This document shows, piece by piece, positions 63,248 through 64,000 of a stretch of DNA of 64,000 bases. Source of the stretch: Bacteroidota bacterium (lineage in GTDB: Bacteria > Bacteroidota > Bacteroidia > Bacteroidales > JACABE01); contig JAPLDQ010000012.1 in NCBI GenBank assembly GCA_026391675.1, positions 62,001 through 126,000 of the forward strand, in the 5' to 3' direction. How positions within the stretch are numbered: position 1 is the stretch's first letter; each line of letters begins with the position of its first letter. The position numbers and the translations under genes are program-made. Below the pieces are notes generated by a model. The model was given only the letters and a program-made list of their open reading frames with translations. It searched no databases and was not told where the DNA came from.

Positions 63248-64000
63248 TTATTTCTGTTTTACGATTGATATTACTTCATCAGCAATTCTTTCAGCAGCAT
63301 TCAGAAATGCCAGTTTTTTTATATTTTTTGATAATTCAATTTGTAAATTATCATCTGCTAATAATTTAAATAATACATCCTGCAATGATAATCTTGCATC
63401 TTTGTCCTTTACAAGCAAAGCAGCCTTTTGATTAACCAATGCCATGGCATTTTTTGTCTGATGATCTTCAGCAACATTAGGTGAAGGTATCAGAATTACG
63501 GGCTTCCCAACAATACATAATTCTGAAATGGCTATTGCTCCTGCTCTGGAAATAATTACATCTGCTGCAGCATAAGCATAATCCATATCATTTATAAAAT
63601 TAAAAGACTTAATACCATTTTTTTCGTATTTATAGGTTGCTTTATTTGCTAATGGATAATATGTATTACCTGTTTGCCAGATTAATTGCACATTTTCATC
63701 AGCAAATTTCTGTATAATACCTTCAATGCTTTCATTAATGGTTCTTGCTCCTAAACTGCCACCAAATACAAAAACTGTTTTTTTATTTTCTTTTAAACCA
63801 AAGAATTCAGCAGCTTTTGTTTTACTTATAGTATTAACAGCAATATTCTGGCGAACAGGATTTCCGGTCAGTATGATCTTATTTTTGGGGAAAAACTTTT
63901 CCATACCTTCGTAAGCTACACAAATCTTATTAACTTTTGATGCCAGCAATTTATTTGTTATGCCAGGGTATGAATTTTGTTCCTGAATTAATGTTGGAAT
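63248..64000 (-). CDS. murG: UDP-N-acetylglucosamine transferase MurG, C-terminal 251 codons
   Basis: The gene enters from the right edge. The visible part begins IPTLIQEQNSYPGITNK, a conserved MurG block. It then has GNPVRQNI, the GSLGARTINESI donor-domain motif, WQTGN, and the sugar-nucleotide site SRAGAIAISELCIVGKPVILIPSPNVAEDHQTKNA. MurG makes lipid II on the inner face of the membrane. The true start is outside the window. Confidence 0.97.
   Translation of the reverse strand: MPTLIQEQNSYPGITNKLLASKVNKICVAYEGMEKFFPKNKIILTGNPVRQNIAVNTISKTKAAEFFGLKENKKTVFVFGGSLGARTINESIEGIIQKFADENVQLIWQTGNTYYPLANKATYKYEKNGIKSFNFINDMDYAYAAADVIISRAGAIAISELCIVGKPVILIPSPNVAEDHQTKNAMALVNQKAALLVKDKDARLSLQDVLFKLLADDNLQIELSKNIKKLAFLNAAERIADEVISIVKQK

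Overview
The window comes from a chromosome of a low-GC member of the Bacteroidota. Four features support this. Several secreted proteins end in Type IX secretion (T9SS) sorting domains. Promoters recur with the Bacteroidota -7 element TAnnTTTG, including a full TTG-N19-TAnnTTTG ahead of rpsP. Ribosomal protein S16 carries a long acidic tail. Menaquinone appears to be made by the futalosine route (mqnE). No rRNA, tRNA, CRISPR array, insertion sequence or prophage was seen, and no gene-free stretch exceeds 300 bases.

Layout. 1-1.4 kb: a cut-off DEAD-box RNA helicase and a RelE/ParE-type toxin-antitoxin pair, both minus strand. 1.6-3.6 kb: an OmpR-family response regulator and a PhoR-like histidine kinase, separated by a REP-like inverted pair. 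3.7-7.1 kb: two small secreted or membrane proteins and a Type IIG-like DNA methyltransferase/nuclease whose middle third is much more AT-rich than its ends. 7.2-14.4 kb, minus strand: a complete phosphate-uptake operon in the order phosphate-selective porin, pstS, pstC, pstA, pstB, phoU, marC. Its promoter carries four repeats of TTAAG spaced exactly 11 bases apart, the geometry of a Pho box. A PhoR/PhoB-like pair upstream is the obvious candidate regulator.

14.5-19.6 kb: a TPR lipoprotein-like or secreted protein, a zinc-ribbon/Nif3 pair, and a nicotinamide-riboside salvage pair (pnuC and a NadR-type kinase). 19.7-33.6 kb: three related T9SS cargo proteins with PKD and choice-of-anchor domains; a DUF4139 protein that has swallowed a carboxypeptidase-regulatory domain plus a TonB-plug-like segment; a GT-C glycosyltransferase (DUF2723); rsgA with a TTG start; and a secreted deiminase whose architecture and residues resemble Porphyromonas peptidylarginine deiminase.

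33.7-38.9 kb: housekeeping genes rpsP, a DUF486 protein, pyrH, frr, a 17-residue-repeat protein, dtd and glutamine synthetase. 39.1-54.2 kb: one 5029-codon gene for a giant cell-surface protein. It has three beta-helix modules, 23 repeats of about 84 residues (14 of them alternating between two unit types) and a type B T9SS domain. 54.3-57.2 kb: mqnE, recX, a BadF-type kinase and dgkA. 57.3-64 kb, minus strand: the cell-wall/division cluster murG (cut off), an AhpD-like gene, murC, ftsQ, ftsA, ftsZ and yqeY.

The strongest leads for undescribed biology are the phased Pho box, the peptidylarginine-deiminase-like enzyme, the DUF4139/plug fusion and the A/B higher-order repeat of the giant protein.
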